Made by a program: the position numbers and the translations under genes. The notes beneath the pieces were generated by a model. That model was not told where the DNA came from. It saw nothing but the letters and a program-made list of their open reading frames with translations, and ran no database searches. A DNA stretch of 53,506 nt from CAYRYU01 sp964428355. Lineage in GTDB: Bacteria > Muiribacteriota > Ozemobacteria > Ozemobacterales > Ozemobacteraceae. The stretch covers positions 1 through 53,506 of the forward strand of contig CAYRYU010000046.1 in the NCBI GenBank assembly GCA_964428355.1, written 5' to 3'. Positions 16,854 to 26,336 of this stretch are shown one piece after another. Position 1 is the first letter of the stretch, and the number at the start of each line of letters is the position of its first letter.

Positions 16854-18569
16854 AGTTTCAGGGTTGCAGCATTAGTCCTTTCGGTTTTTCTCGTCCAATG
16901 GGCGGGGTTCCCAACTTTCTGTTTTGGTGAATCCGGAAACGAATCCCTTGGAACGAAAGACCTGGCCCTCCTCAATTCCCTCACCTCCCTGAGGGACCAG
17001 ATGAACAAAGGAAGCAAGAACAACTGCGCCTATTGCATGGAGAAAGCCGCTCGGGAGTTCTTCGATAAATCGAAGGGACACGAGAAGGACGGTTATTGGG
17101 GCGACGGAATGGATAACAACACTGTTAACGCCAACGCCATGCTGGACGGTTATTTGGAAAGTCTCAGGATGCAGGGAAAATACGAAGAAGCCAAGGATAT
17201 TCCCAACCAGGTTGGTGCAAAAGATTGGATGGACCCTTATTCCTTCAGTAGTAATTTCGGTGAAGGCGAGGGGTGGACGAAAAAGTTGGCTGACGGGCAA
17301 AAGAACGCAGACGCCTACTATGGGGAGGAGGGGCCGGTCCAGGCCTTCAAAAAGTCCCTCGACGAATCGTTGGGCAAAGTCGAGGACGTGAAGAAGAAGC
17401 TTGAGGATTTGAAGAAGAAGCTCGAGGATTTCAAGGCCAAGGAAGAACCCAAGAAGAATGATACTTGGCCCAAGGAACCCGGCGAATGGACCACCAATAA
17501 TGCCGATCCCGAGGTTCAGGAGCAGAACCAAAAAGATGTCGACGAGCAGAAGAAGTTGTACGAGGAATACAAGAAATATGATGATGAGAAAAAGGAGATC
17601 GAAAAGGAGTTGACCACGGCCGAGGGCGAATACAAAGCAATCATCGAGGCGATCAACAAAGCCGCGGATTCCTACGTCAACGGTTCCACCAAAGGGTGGC
17701 CGATCTACACCAACCCGGAAAGGGAGAATACGATCCTCGGAGGTTTGTATGAAAAGCTTTCCAAACTCGATGGGCTGAAAGAAACCTACGATGGAATCAC
17801 CAAGGCAGCGGAAGGTCTCGAGTTCGAGACCTACAAACCCGATCCCAAGGTAGCCGAAGGCCTCTCCGACCAGACCAAGCGTGCCGTAGAGAAGCGGTCA
17901 ACCGGCGGAACCGCCCCGCAGCTCAGCAAATTCGACAACTGGGCGGGCACTCTGGGCGGCGCGGGAGGCTGCACTTGTGGCGGTTGGAAACGTGCCGGAG
18001 CAACCGAGAAAACCGAAGATTCCACCAAGACAGAAGACACCAAGACAGAAGAAACAAAGAAGGAAACCACGACTTCGACGGTCAATGACAACCCCTGGAA
18101 GAAGATCCTCGATAGAAGGCTGGAACATGCCAAGGAACTGGCCGAGAAGTACGGCCTGAAAATGCCTCCCGAAGGCAGCGAGGAATCCGAGAATATCTCC
18201 CGTAAACTCGAGGGGGAACAGACAGAAAAGGATGTCAAGCAGGCTTTCGAAAACTATTTCCCCGAAGGGTTGCTGAAGAACAACACCGAGACCAACCTGA
18301 AAACCTGGGACGCCAGAAAGGCATACGTTCAGCAGCAGATCGACGGGGACGCCGAAATCCAGGCTCTTCTCAAGAGTAACGAGAACAAGGTTCTTCCTCC
18401 TTCCGACAGCTATTTCTGGAACCAGGCGTGGAGCACCCGGAACAACCCGAAAGAGCTGAAAAAGCTTGTCGAATCGAATCTGTTGAGCAAGGATTCCAAG
18501 TCCAGCAAGACGGACGAAGGGGACAAGACATCCATCACCGACACTCTGGGCGGTGGTGACGACGACTGA
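16854..18569 (+). CDS. Secreted lysine/glutamate-rich coiled-coil protein of unknown function (5' end in gap)
   Basis: The visible part is 571 aa. It begins within a signal peptide (hydrophobic VAALVLSVFLVQWAGF, likely cleavage after FCFG), so only a few N-terminal residues are missing. A CAYCMEKAAREFF motif (about residues 55-70) is followed by heptad-like coiled coil (VKKKLEDLKKKLEDFKAK), a GGAGGCTCGG segment, and a Thr/Glu/Lys-rich linker (TEDTKTEETKKETTTST). The C-terminus is acidic (GGGDDD). Lys, Glu and Asp use is far higher than in neighbours, and the base composition looks less GC-rich. I do not recognise the family. It precedes pseudopilin operon A by 114 bases and a strong hairpin, so it may be a secreted substrate or surface partner of that system. 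Confidence 0.7.
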   Translation, partial: SFRVAALVLSVFLVQWAGFPTFCFGESGNESLGTKDLALLNSLTSLRDQMNKGSKNNCAYCMEKAAREFFDKSKGHEKDGYWGDGMDNNTVNANAMLDGYLESLRMQGKYEEAKDIPNQVGAKDWMDPYSFSSNFGEGEGWTKKLADGQKNADAYYGEEGPVQAFKKSLDESLGKVEDVKKKLEDLKKKLEDFKAKEEPKKNDTWPKEPGEWTTNNADPEVQEQNQKDVDEQKKLYEEYKKYDDEKKEIEKELTTAEGEYKAIIEAINKAADSYVNGSTKGWPIYTNPERENTILGGLYEKLSKLDGLKETYDGITKAAEGLEFETYKPDPKVAEGLSDQTKRAVEKRSTGGTAPQLSKFDNWAGTLGGAGGCTCGGWKRAGATEKTEDSTKTEDTKTEETKKETTTSTVNDNPWKKILDRRLEHAKELAEKYGLKMPPEGSEESENISRKLEGEQTEKDVKQAFENYFPEGLLKNNTETNLKTWDARKAYVQQQIDGDAEIQALLKSNENKVLPPSDSYFWNQAWSTRNNPKELKKLVESNLLSKDSKSSKTDEGDKTSITDTLGGGDDD

Positions 18570-18606
18570 GTCCTGGTCTACCAGTCCGTTTCGGAAGTCA
18601 TCCAAC

Positions 18607-18640
18607 GGCAGCCAGGCCCATGATCTGGGCTCTGGCTGCC
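18607..18640 (+). terminator. Long hairpin downstream of the secreted protein gene
   Basis: GGCAGCCAGGCCCA and TGGGCTCTGGCTGCC pair over 14 bp with one bulged T and a five-base loop (TGATC). No U-run follows, so it is either a factor-assisted terminator or a stability/processing hairpin between this gene and the pseudopilin operon. Confidence 0.5.
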
Positions 18641-18683
18641 CGATTCCTGTGAGGGCAATTTGGCCTCGCGACGGAGGTTCCTT

Positions 18684-19247
18684 ATGAAGAGCCCGCTTTT
18701 TCCGAAGCACCCATTCCTTCCGGTCTTTCTCGTTTTTCTCGCCCTGATGAGCTTTGCCTTGTCCTCTCCTGCAGATGACCGGCCCGACCCGGGAATACTG
18801 GAGGGAATCTCCGATGGCCCGAAACCGGGGAGTCATTCGGTTCCCGGGAATCCGGTGCTTCCTGACGATTTCCCATTCGTCGGGAAGAGCGTCGTCGTGG
18901 TTCAACCCGACGGAACCCTCAAGAACTTCATTTTCCTGACTCCCAAGGTGAATCCGGACACCCCTCCGGTGTCGAAGGGGCCCGGAAATGTGCTTCCCCC
19001 CGGTTCCCGCGTTTCGCGTTCCGCAACCATCCGTCCGGCTCCCTCGAAATCGGATGCGGGGAGCATCGTCGGGGAACCCGTGACTGCGGGAGTGCTAAAC
19101 CAGCGGCAGAAGGCCAGTATCGAAGCTGCGGCGAAAGCCAATCCCGGTCTTCCGATCCTGATCCCGGTCGAAGTTGCGACGGAAACCCCGGATCTCAAAT
19201 CCCTCGGCGATAAGGAAATGAACACTGGGTCGGAAGCAGGAAAATGA
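18684..19247 (+). CDS. Small secreted proline-rich protein of unknown function (operon A)
   Basis: A 187-aa protein with a signal peptide (FLPVFLVFLALMSFALSS) and a Pro/Gly/Ser-rich mature part. Two short predicted strand segments stand out, VGKSVVVVQPDGTLKNFIF and LPILIPVEV. The ATG at 18684 has GGAGG six bases upstream; a TTG at 18660 in the same frame is less likely. It overlaps the next gene by ATGA (19244), so it is translationally coupled to the pseudopilin operon and probably helps assemble or anchor that structure. I recognise no family. Confidence 0.6.
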   Translation: MKSPLFPKHPFLPVFLVFLALMSFALSSPADDRPDPGILEGISDGPKPGSHSVPGNPVLPDDFPFVGKSVVVVQPDGTLKNFIFLTPKVNPDTPPVSKGPGNVLPPGSRVSRSATIRPAPSKSDAGSIVGEPVTAGVLNQRQKASIEAAAKANPGLPILIPVEVATETPDLKSLGDKEMNTGSEAGK

Positions 19248-21715
19248 TCCCGTTTGCAAAATCCGGTCCGGCATCGATCTTCCCGGGATCTCCCGGGAAG
19301 GCTCGTTTCCGGTTCGGTTTCGTCCTCTGGATTTCCATTCTGACTGTTTCACTTCTAGGCATCCTGCTTTTCTCGTTCAACAAGATGGTCCAGAACCAGG
19401 CAGTGGAAGCCCATCATCACCTTCTCGCCAAATCAGCCGACCTTCTCGCGAGGTCTGCGATGGAGATAATCGTTTCGAGGATGGGGAGCGGCTTCGAGGA
19501 AGCCCTGATGCGGGAGGTCGAGTCGCTCTATGCCCGCAATATCGATCCCGAAAAAGGCGTCCTTCTCGGGCAGAAGCTAGCGGACGAGCTCAAACAGGAT
19601 CTGAACGCCTATCTCGCGCAGTGCAACGAGTTCTCCTTCATTGCCGAACTCGACAAGAAGCCTCCTGCCTGCACCGAGGTGAAGGTGGAGTTCCGGAACA
19701 AGGGGCTGTTGATCCCGAACTTCGACACCCAGATCGCCCGCGATCCCTCCGAAAAGAGGGGCGAGATCAACGTTTCATGCGTCATTTCCTATCATGGGTT
19801 GAAACGGAAGGTGATCTCCAGCCGGAATTACTTCCTGGTGAGCATGGTTCCCGGCCCCTATTGCCGTTTCACGCTTTTCGCCCCTTTCACTCCCTGGGAG
19901 TTTTCCTTCAACGCCCTTGGAGTGGCGCATTCCGGTTCGGTGGATGCAAGTTATGTCCACCCCTGGCCCAAGAGCATTCCCTTCACAGGGCCGTTGGTGC
20001 TGAACAATGCGACTGCAGCCCAGAAGATCGAATCCCCCGACGATGAACAGGACCTCCAGAACAGCGGGTGGGTATTCCTTGGGCCCGCCCCCAAGAAAGG
20101 CGATACGACCAGGTCCGAACCCATATACCTGAAGATTCCCAGCGGATATGACAACAAGAGCGGGGGGGCGTTCCATTACCTCCTGCCGCCCGTCCTGGTC
20201 GGAAGCAAGAAGCTCGAAGCTCTCCCTCAGGAGCGCGTCGAGGATCCCGCCCACCTTTCGACTGCGGAGGAAAAGGGTTTCGCGAGCTTCCAGTTCGGGA
20301 CAAAGTACGAAGGTTTCTTTACCGTTATGAAAGGCGACCAATCGGGTGCCCAGGGTCTCCTTCTGTGGGATGTCGTTAACGGACCCCGCTGGTTGTGTGC
20401 TTCAACGTGGTTGATGCCCTTTGGGAACCGCGATTTCCCGTCCAGAACCCTCATCATCGGTCCCGTCCTGGCTGGTTATCTCAAGATTTACACCATCCAG
20501 GGGGAAGACCGGAACGGGAAGAAATTCGCCGGAATCATCCGGGGGTTGTCGTCGGAAGAAACCTACCGGTCGGAAAACCGTATCGATACTCTCCCTTCCG
20601 AAGTTGCACCCTTCGATTTCCGGTACAATGCCCTTTTCAAGCAACCGTCCACGACACCGATCGGGTGGAAGAGTTTCCAGACGGTCTATCCCTATTCCTC
20701 GATCCCGCACCCGCAGAAGATGGGGCCGGTCGGGAAGCCGGTCGCGTTCAACCGGCTGTTCGATTTCATGAAATACGCCAAGGCCACCGACGAGAAGAAA
20801 CCCCTCATCCCCATGGATGAGATGCCTTCCCTGGCGGGCTCAGCCTACGACGACAAGCCGAGGTCCGTGCCTTGTTCCGCGCGAATGCGCGCCGAGGAGC
20901 TTTCCAAGGTGAAGGGCCTCCACCCTTCCGAAAACGTGAAGATCATGCTTCCCAAGACCGACGGGGTCGAGGATTCGAGCAACGATGCGGTGTATTTCCA
21001 CGGATCGCTGAAGGAATACGACATCCAGAAACAGGAGAAGGAAGGCCTCTACTTCCGCATCACCCATTCCGTGGATCTCACCGATGTCGAAGCGTCGAAA
21101 GAACAGGAACGTTTCCAGGATTCGATTTTCCGACCTTCGACATCGGATGACCCATGCAAGGCCGGTTTCTTCGTTCCCAAGCGCTCCGGGATCATCTCCG
21201 TCGAGCGCAAGTTGGGCAAAGACTCGCTTCCCTTGAAATTTCCAGGGAAGATCTTCGTCGACAAATCGATGGTTCTCTTCATCCAACAGGGAGGGGTGAC
21301 GATCACGGAAACGATCACCACGGGTGATCCCCCAAAACCGGGGAATCTGTTTTCCGTGGTCACCGCGGATGGCGACATCCTCATCGATCCCAAGGTCCAG
21401 GAGATCCACGCGTATCTTGCGGCCATGGGTCCGGGAAAAGGATTCGGAGCGGGCGGCTCCAGGATTCTTTCGACCTCGGCGACCAACAAGACACCCCTGA
21501 AGATATTCGGGGGGATGGCGGCATGGGAGATGGGCCTCTACTACGAGCAGAGCCAGGATCCGCGCACCGTTGGAACAACGATGGAGCACTTTTCAGCGGG
21601 CGGGTCGGTGACGTATAATGGATACTTCAACCCATCGTCGCCCCTATACAAACGCTCACGGAGCCTGATTTTCGAGGACAGCCCATGGACGATCCAGTTC
21701 GCAGGAGGGTCATGA
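19244..21715 (+). CDS. Large GspK/PilX-like membrane-anchored pseudopilus protein (operon A)
   Basis: An 823-aa protein with one N-terminal membrane helix (FGFVLWISILTVSLLGILLF, about 24-43) followed by a long amphipathic helix, as in pilins, but lacking the Glu at position +5; GspK-type tip proteins share that lack. The soluble part contains a GWVFLGPAP motif near residue 278 and a repetitive strand-rich C-terminal part (GDILIDPKVQEIHAYLAAMG, LKIFGGMAAWEMG). The same landmarks, in the same order, occur in the 730-aa protein at 41290-43482, so the two look like paralogues. It is much larger than ordinary GspK (about 300-350 aa). It overlaps both neighbours by ATGA. Likely role: tip or adhesive component of a pseudopilus. 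Confidence 0.6.
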   Translation: MIPFAKSGPASIFPGSPGKARFRFGFVLWISILTVSLLGILLFSFNKMVQNQAVEAHHHLLAKSADLLARSAMEIIVSRMGSGFEEALMREVESLYARNIDPEKGVLLGQKLADELKQDLNAYLAQCNEFSFIAELDKKPPACTEVKVEFRNKGLLIPNFDTQIARDPSEKRGEINVSCVISYHGLKRKVISSRNYFLVSMVPGPYCRFTLFAPFTPWEFSFNALGVAHSGSVDASYVHPWPKSIPFTGPLVLNNATAAQKIESPDDEQDLQNSGWVFLGPAPKKGDTTRSEPIYLKIPSGYDNKSGGAFHYLLPPVLVGSKKLEALPQERVEDPAHLSTAEEKGFASFQFGTKYEGFFTVMKGDQSGAQGLLLWDVVNGPRWLCASTWLMPFGNRDFPSRTLIIGPVLAGYLKIYTIQGEDRNGKKFAGIIRGLSSEETYRSENRIDTLPSEVAPFDFRYNALFKQPSTTPIGWKSFQTVYPYSSIPHPQKMGPVGKPVAFNRLFDFMKYAKATDEKKPLIPMDEMPSLAGSAYDDKPRSVPCSARMRAEELSKVKGLHPSENVKIMLPKTDGVEDSSNDAVYFHGSLKEYDIQKQEKEGLYFRITHSVDLTDVEASKEQERFQDSIFRPSTSDDPCKAGFFVPKRSGIISVERKLGKDSLPLKFPGKIFVDKSMVLFIQQGGVTITETITTGDPPKPGNLFSVVTADGDILIDPKVQEIHAYLAAMGPGKGFGAGGSRILSTSATNKTPLKIFGGMAAWEMGLYYEQSQDPRTVGTTMEHFSAGGSVTYNGYFNPSSPLYKRSRSLIFEDSPWTIQFAGGS

Positions 21716-22269
21716 ACCTCCGCCCGCAAAGGTCCAGCCCCGGTATTTCCATGGTCGAGATCCTGGTCACCCTGGCGATTCTCGGCTTGGCCATCGCCCC
21801 ACTTTTCGGGCTGATGGATATCTCGGCGCGCCGGACCCAGACTTCGATGTCCTTTTTCCTCGCGACTCAGTATGCCGATGAGATCGCCCAGCAGTTGTTC
21901 CGCCTTTCCACGTTGCTTCCCCAGATGGTGGGCGAACTTGCCGCGGCTGGCGGTTCCTCCTCCCCTCCGGGTCTTGCGGCAATGCTCATGGACAAGAAGT
22001 TCAACGAGGAGTTCCAGAAAAGCGACGGGTTCTTCCGGATGGTTCCGTTCCAGTATCAGGGCAAGGAGACCAAGGCTTTTCTGGTACTTTCTCCGCTGGA
22101 AAGACATTTCCTCGACCGGTATCTCGTCGCGGAGGAACTGAACCCGGCAGGGGTGAAGCATCTCGGGGGAACGAAACTGGTCAAGGTCTACATCCACTTG
22201 AAATGGCAGGATTCGCCCACTTCGAAAGTGCAGGAAGCGGCGTTCCCGATCATCCTGAAATCCTCATGA
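21712..22269 (+). CDS. Type IV prepilin-like / GspI-like pseudopilin (operon A)
   Basis: A 185-aa protein with a class III signal sequence: G11 then ISMVEILVTLAILGLAIAPLF. Prepilin peptidase would cut after G11, leaving Glu at +5 and a hydrophobic helix. The start ATG at 21712 overlaps the upstream stop (ATGA) and has AGGAGG closely upstream; an in-frame ATG at 21685 has no such signal. By size and position it resembles minor pseudopilin GspI, but subfamily assignment is tentative. Confidence 0.8.
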   Translation: MNLRPQRSSPGISMVEILVTLAILGLAIAPLFGLMDISARRTQTSMSFFLATQYADEIAQQLFRLSTLLPQMVGELAAAGGSSSPPGLAAMLMDKKFNEEFQKSDGFFRMVPFQYQGKETKAFLVLSPLERHFLDRYLVAEELNPAGVKHLGGTKLVKVYIHLKWQDSPTSKVQEAAFPIILKSS

Positions 22270-22910
22270 GATTGCCTTGCGTTTTCCGTAAAACCGGGTT
22301 CACCTTTGTGGAGATCATTTCGGTGGTTCTCCTTGTTTCCCTTGTCGCGAGTTCGTTGTCGACCTTTTTCTTCAGTGGGCTCAGGCGCACCATGAAAGGA
22401 ACCGACCGGCTCGATTCGGTCAGGGCTTTTGCCGATCTTCTCGAGGCGATGCGGGAGGACGTTGCGAACTCGGGGCAGATCGAGCCTGCCGCCATCCGCA
22501 TGGAGCCGTATGAGGAGACCATCCCCAGCGATGCGGAGACGAAAACAGAACTTTCTTTGACCTTGACCGACGGACGCCGGGTCGTCTATTCCAGGGTCGG
22601 CGGTTCCGCCCCCGAACCGTCGTTGGTTGAACGGATCGAGAAGGACAAAGGCGGCGCGGTTGCGTCGCGCAAGACATTCGGGGCCGACCGGGCGAAATCC
22701 TTCAAGGTGCTGCATATCACGAAAAAGATCCAGGTGGCGGGGTTCGAACAGGAGCTGAACCACGTCCTGGTGAAGTTCGACCTTGACTCGGAAGACCCCC
22801 GTTTCCCCGGCCAACCTCTGACCTTCTACTACGTCCTCGTCGCCGACCGCCTCCCCGGCTCGAGCTGGAACGACAAGGAACGCGTCTTCGCCCCCACCAC
22901 CGCCAACTGA
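22266..22910 (+). CDS. Type IV prepilin-like / GspJ-like pseudopilin (operon A)
   Basis: A 214-aa protein with the prepilin motif G11 then FTFVEIISVVLLVSLVAS: Glu at +5 and a hydrophobic helix. The remainder (RLDSVRAFADLLEAMREDV, then strand-rich segments) fits GspJ-like minor pseudopilins. ATGA overlap with the previous gene makes it the last member of a four-gene coupled operon (18684-22910). No ATPase, platform protein, secretin or prepilin peptidase is in the window, so it must use machinery encoded elsewhere. Confidence 0.78.
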   Translation: MRLPCVFRKTGFTFVEIISVVLLVSLVASSLSTFFFSGLRRTMKGTDRLDSVRAFADLLEAMREDVANSGQIEPAAIRMEPYEETIPSDAETKTELSLTLTDGRRVVYSRVGGSAPEPSLVERIEKDKGGAVASRKTFGADRAKSFKVLHITKKIQVAGFEQELNHVLVKFDLDSEDPRFPGQPLTFYYVLVADRLPGSSWNDKERVFAPTTAN

Positions 22911-23035
22911 CCCCTTTCCATGGCAAAAATAGGAAAAGGAAAATGAGGAGATCTTTGAATCAAGTCATCGAATCCTGGGGATCTTCTGTTAACATGAAAA
23001 GAAAACCGGTAGCCGGTTGTGAAGAAAGGACGCTC

Positions 23036-24592
23036 ATGAGAAAAACTTGTTGGCTTTTCATTATCCAGATTCTGGTTTGCATCCTTTCGGCAAACGCCGC
23101 TGATTTTCCCGAACCGATCGATGTAAAGAAGGTTGATCTCTCGATCGACCTTTTTCCGGAGACCGGAAAGCTGTCGGTTCTTTGTCGGATGGATTTCCTG
23201 AAGAACCCCTCTTTCGAGGGGAAACTCTATTTCGAACCCCTTTTGGAGAGCATGAAGGTCACCAATTCAAAGGGAGAGGACGTTTTGGAGAGTTTCGATC
23301 CTGCATCCGGGGTTCTTTTCCTCAAACCCATTTCCGATGGAAACCAAACCCTCTTTTTCGAATATTCGGGATTCTGCCGAAACGAAGGCATTCCCAGTTC
23401 CCGATGTTACTTTACGAAGGATTTCCTTCAGTTCGACGATGCCGGGTTCTGGTACCCGAAGTCGCCGGTCATTTTGGACTGGCATGAAGCGGTGCTAACG
23501 GTTTCTGCTCCCGAGGATTATCTGACCGCGGGTTCCGGGCGCTTGACCAAAGAGGTGAGAAAGGGGGGCCGGGTTACGCGGGTGTTCGAGACCGAGGGCC
23601 CATGTGCCCGCGGGATGGCCCTGTTCGGGGGGAAATACGAAACCTTCTCGAGTGAAGCCGGGGACGTGAAAATCACGATTTTCATCCGAAAGGGATTCGA
23701 CTTTCTTCGGAGCGGCGAATGGCTGGAGTATGTCAAAAAGGTCGTTCTCGCCTATTCCGACCGGTTCGGCTTCTTTCCGTGCAGAGAATTGCGGATCTTC
23801 CAGCTTCCTCTCTTTCCCGAGTATGTCGGCCGGGGCGGCGCACAGGGTTGCGTAATGATCGGGGGTGACCTGCCTTTTTCCCTAGCCCCCCTTTCCCATG
23901 GAAGGCCGCATTTTGTTGCACATGAAATCCTGCATCAATTTTTCGGCGCGGCCTGTTTCGGAAACCCCCTCGAGCAGGGGCTGTTCCTGATCGAAGGAAC
24001 GACCGAGGCGATCAGCGCTTTCACCGTCGGGAACCTCGCTTCAGAGACGGTTTTTCTCCAGGCCAAAAGGGCTTGGGCGAAGAGTGTTCTCCAGATTCCC
24101 CCGGATGCGGATGTTCCCATGGCGGTTGCATCCCTGACATCCCCACATTACAGTACCTTCGCATATTCGAAGTTTCCCCTCTTCCTGACCGCCTTGAGGG
24201 ACCGAATCGGGGATGAGCCGATGAAGAAGATCGAATGCCGATTCATCAGGGATTACCTTCACAAGGGTTTTCCTGCGCTCAATGACTTTCTGGGAATCAT
24301 CGAGGAGGAAACCGGAAACGATCCGGAAGTCCGGAAGCTCATCAGAGCCTGGACCGAGGGGCCGGGTCTTCCCGGAGAACCGGTTGCCACATTTCCCCTC
24401 CTGCTCGCGGTCCAGAAAGGCCCCGGCACTGGAATCAGATTGCCGGATACGGATCGGTTCGAGTCGGAAATCCGCATCGAGCTCGAAGAACTTGCGGACC
24501 TTTACAGACGGGTTTCCCCCGGGGATCCAGAGGGTCCCGGGCTGATAGCCCCATCGAATGAACCCGGAAACCCCCTTCCCGGAAATCACTGA
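23036..24592 (+). CDS. Secreted M1-like (gluzincin) zinc metallopeptidase
   Basis: A 518-aa protein with a signal peptide (WLFIIQILVCILSANAA). The N-terminal 200 residues resemble the beta-sandwich of M1 aminopeptidases. The zinc site is HEILH (296-300), with the third ligand probably E320 in FLIEGTTE (19 residues after the motif). The M1 exopeptidase motif GAMEN is replaced by GRGGAQG, so aminopeptidase activity is uncertain. The start ATG 23036 has AAAGGA upstream; earlier in-frame Met codons (22943, 22994) lack a signal peptide directly behind them. It stands alone, 126 bases after pseudopilin operon A; bases 22911-23035 show nothing else. Confidence 0.75.
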   Translation: MRKTCWLFIIQILVCILSANAADFPEPIDVKKVDLSIDLFPETGKLSVLCRMDFLKNPSFEGKLYFEPLLESMKVTNSKGEDVLESFDPASGVLFLKPISDGNQTLFFEYSGFCRNEGIPSSRCYFTKDFLQFDDAGFWYPKSPVILDWHEAVLTVSAPEDYLTAGSGRLTKEVRKGGRVTRVFETEGPCARGMALFGGKYETFSSEAGDVKITIFIRKGFDFLRSGEWLEYVKKVVLAYSDRFGFFPCRELRIFQLPLFPEYVGRGGAQGCVMIGGDLPFSLAPLSHGRPHFVAHEILHQFFGAACFGNPLEQGLFLIEGTTEAISAFTVGNLASETVFLQAKRAWAKSVLQIPPDADVPMAVASLTSPHYSTFAYSKFPLFLTALRDRIGDEPMKKIECRFIRDYLHKGFPALNDFLGIIEEETGNDPEVRKLIRAWTEGPGLPGEPVATFPLLLAVQKGPGTGIRLPDTDRFESEIRIELEELADLYRRVSPGDPEGPGLIAPSNEPGNPLPGNH

Positions 24593-24751
24593 CAGGAATT
24601 TCACGTTCTGGAAGCGTAGTTCTCCCTGGGACCATTCAGAACGATGAAGGTTGCGAATTCCACCCCATCCCAGCCGACATTCTTCCACAATTTTTCAACG
24701 GTACTCCAACCGAATCCGTTTGATTCAAGTTGCCATGAAAAGGAGTGGGAT

Positions 24752-25318
24752 ATGAGGAACGAAGAACCGGTCATCAGTTGGGGGGAGGAATCCCAGATTC
24801 CGTCTATTCACAGCTGTTACAACAGCGCCAACCACACCCATTTTCCCGAGATCCGGGAGCTCGGCACACTTGATTACGTGACCCGGACATGCAGTCTGAT
24901 CCCGAACATCGTGGCAAGGGTTGGAGACACGATCGTCGGATGGCTGGGTTTCCGCATCGCGGATGGGAACAGCCGGCTCGAAGCGTTGTATGTCGAGGGG
25001 CCCTGGCAGAGAAAGGGCGTGGGGAGCCGGCTCCTGGCCTTCTACTTCCGGCACCTGTATCTCAACCAGGTTCGGACGGCCGCAAGCAGAGTCTTCATGG
25101 GCTTCCCCAGCCCGCGGAACTTTCTCGAGAAGCATGAGTTCCGCCTTTACCGAAGTCCCGACAACGATCTCGAGCTGAAACGTTACGGAGGGCTGTGGTC
25201 CTTCCTCGAATCGGAAACCGAGGGCGGGCAATCCCGCTCCTTGCTCTTTTACCGGATCCTGTTGCCCTTCCAGGATTTTCCCGCCGCGCCCCCTTCCGGA
25301 TCGATAGCATGCGTCTGA
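24752..25318 (+). CDS. GNAT family N-acetyltransferase
   Basis: A 188-aa protein with a complete GNAT core: strand SRLEALYVEGPWQ, acetyl-CoA loop QRKGVGSRLL, and the C-terminal GFPSPRNFLEKHEFRLY helix-strand. The ATG at 24752 has a strong AAAAGGAG seven bases upstream; the frame is open back to 24644 without an SD. It overlaps the following protease-like gene by 10 bases, so they are co-translated. Substrate unknown. The 159 bases before it contain an imperfect hairpin (CGTTCTG 24604-24610 with CAGAACG 24637-24643) and no gene. Confidence 0.8.
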   Translation: MRNEEPVISWGEESQIPSIHSCYNSANHTHFPEIRELGTLDYVTRTCSLIPNIVARVGDTIVGWLGFRIADGNSRLEALYVEGPWQRKGVGSRLLAFYFRHLYLNQVRTAASRVFMGFPSPRNFLEKHEFRLYRSPDNDLELKRYGGLWSFLESETEGGQSRSLLFYRILLPFQDFPAAPPSGSIACV

Positions 25319-26310
25319 TCCCGAATCTCGTGTCGATTGCGTCCCTTCTGGCCCTATTCCTCCTTCCGGCTTCCCCAACGGAATCCGGTGGTGAAGCAGG
25401 CGCCATGAGGGTCAGGATCGTCAACCTCAAGGCGCCCTTCAGCGAGTGGTGGAACCAGGCACGGGGGAAACCCGCCTCGGAGGCGATGGGACTTTTCGAC
25501 CGGATGGTTTATCGCATTGCCTCCCAGGCCTTCGATTCCCTCGTTTTCGATCGGTCAATGGACCCCGAATGGGAGAACAAGAAAGGGAAACGCCTGGAGA
25601 AGTTCATCGGAAACCTTCCCGAGGGAATCGACCGGGGGTTGGCAAACTTCGATCCGGTCGAGGAAACCGTGAGGAAGAACCTGTCGGAGTTTCGAAGAGT
25701 CTTTCCGGACGCCGATCTTGGGTTCGACATCTACGTCCTTCCCTCGCTGGGAAGGTTCGACGCCAAGGTTTCGGTCCTTCCGGATGGCCTTCCGGTGATG
25801 GGTTTCGGAGTGGATGTCCTTGCCGGGGTCGATCGGAACCCTCGCGTGTTGATCGCTCACGAGGTATTCCACGTTCTCAACCTTATCGAGTCCGGACTTT
25901 CAGAGGACTGGCTGATGAAAAACGGGACGTTGGCTCATGCCCTTTGGATGGAAGGCCTTGCCACCCTGGCCAGCGGGCGAGTCACTGGAAACAGCTCCGA
26001 TTCAGAGCTTTTGTTCGATGTCGGCCTCGGAAACCTTTCCTCGGAAAAGGTCCGGCTCCTTGCAGGGAAGTTCCTCGAGGTTTCCGGTTCAGGGATGGCG
26101 GACGAGAAGAACCAGAAGACTTACGAAAAATGGTTCTCCGCCGGATCGAAGGATCGCGAGATCCCTTGCCGGGCCGGATACAGACTCGGCCTCGAGGTTG
26201 CCAGGGCGGCCGAGAAGGACATTCCCCTCGAAAAAATTGCAGCGATGCCCTTCACGAAGGTTCAAGCGCTCGTCGACCGTTTGTTGAAAAAAATCGCCGA
26301 CGGCGACTGA
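25309..26310 (+). CDS. Secreted HExxH-containing protease-like protein
   Basis: A 333-aa protein with a signal peptide (LVSIASLLALFLLPASP). It has a zinc-metalloprotease signature HEVFH (184-188), followed 26 residues later by WMEGLATLASG, where E215 would be the third ligand, as in gluzincin-like families related to DUF2268. The ATG at 25309 lies 10 bases inside the upstream GNAT gene. The frame is open upstream to 25195 but that is the GNAT gene's DNA. Function beyond probable peptidase is unknown. Confidence 0.65.
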   Translation: MRLIPNLVSIASLLALFLLPASPTESGGEAGAMRVRIVNLKAPFSEWWNQARGKPASEAMGLFDRMVYRIASQAFDSLVFDRSMDPEWENKKGKRLEKFIGNLPEGIDRGLANFDPVEETVRKNLSEFRRVFPDADLGFDIYVLPSLGRFDAKVSVLPDGLPVMGFGVDVLAGVDRNPRVLIAHEVFHVLNLIESGLSEDWLMKNGTLAHALWMEGLATLASGRVTGNSSDSELLFDVGLGNLSSEKVRLLAGKFLEVSGSGMADEKNQKTYEKWFSAGSKDREIPCRAGYRLGLEVARAAEKDIPLEKIAAMPFTKVQALVDRLLKKIADGD

Positions 26311-26336
26311 AGCCTCGGGGGAGTTTCCGGAAGATC

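Noticed and set aside
16854..17023. Minus-strand coding sequence right of the first gap, as an extension of the phosphatase
   Set aside because: It is antisense to the signal peptide of the plus-strand gene and has no TM1 like its paralogues.
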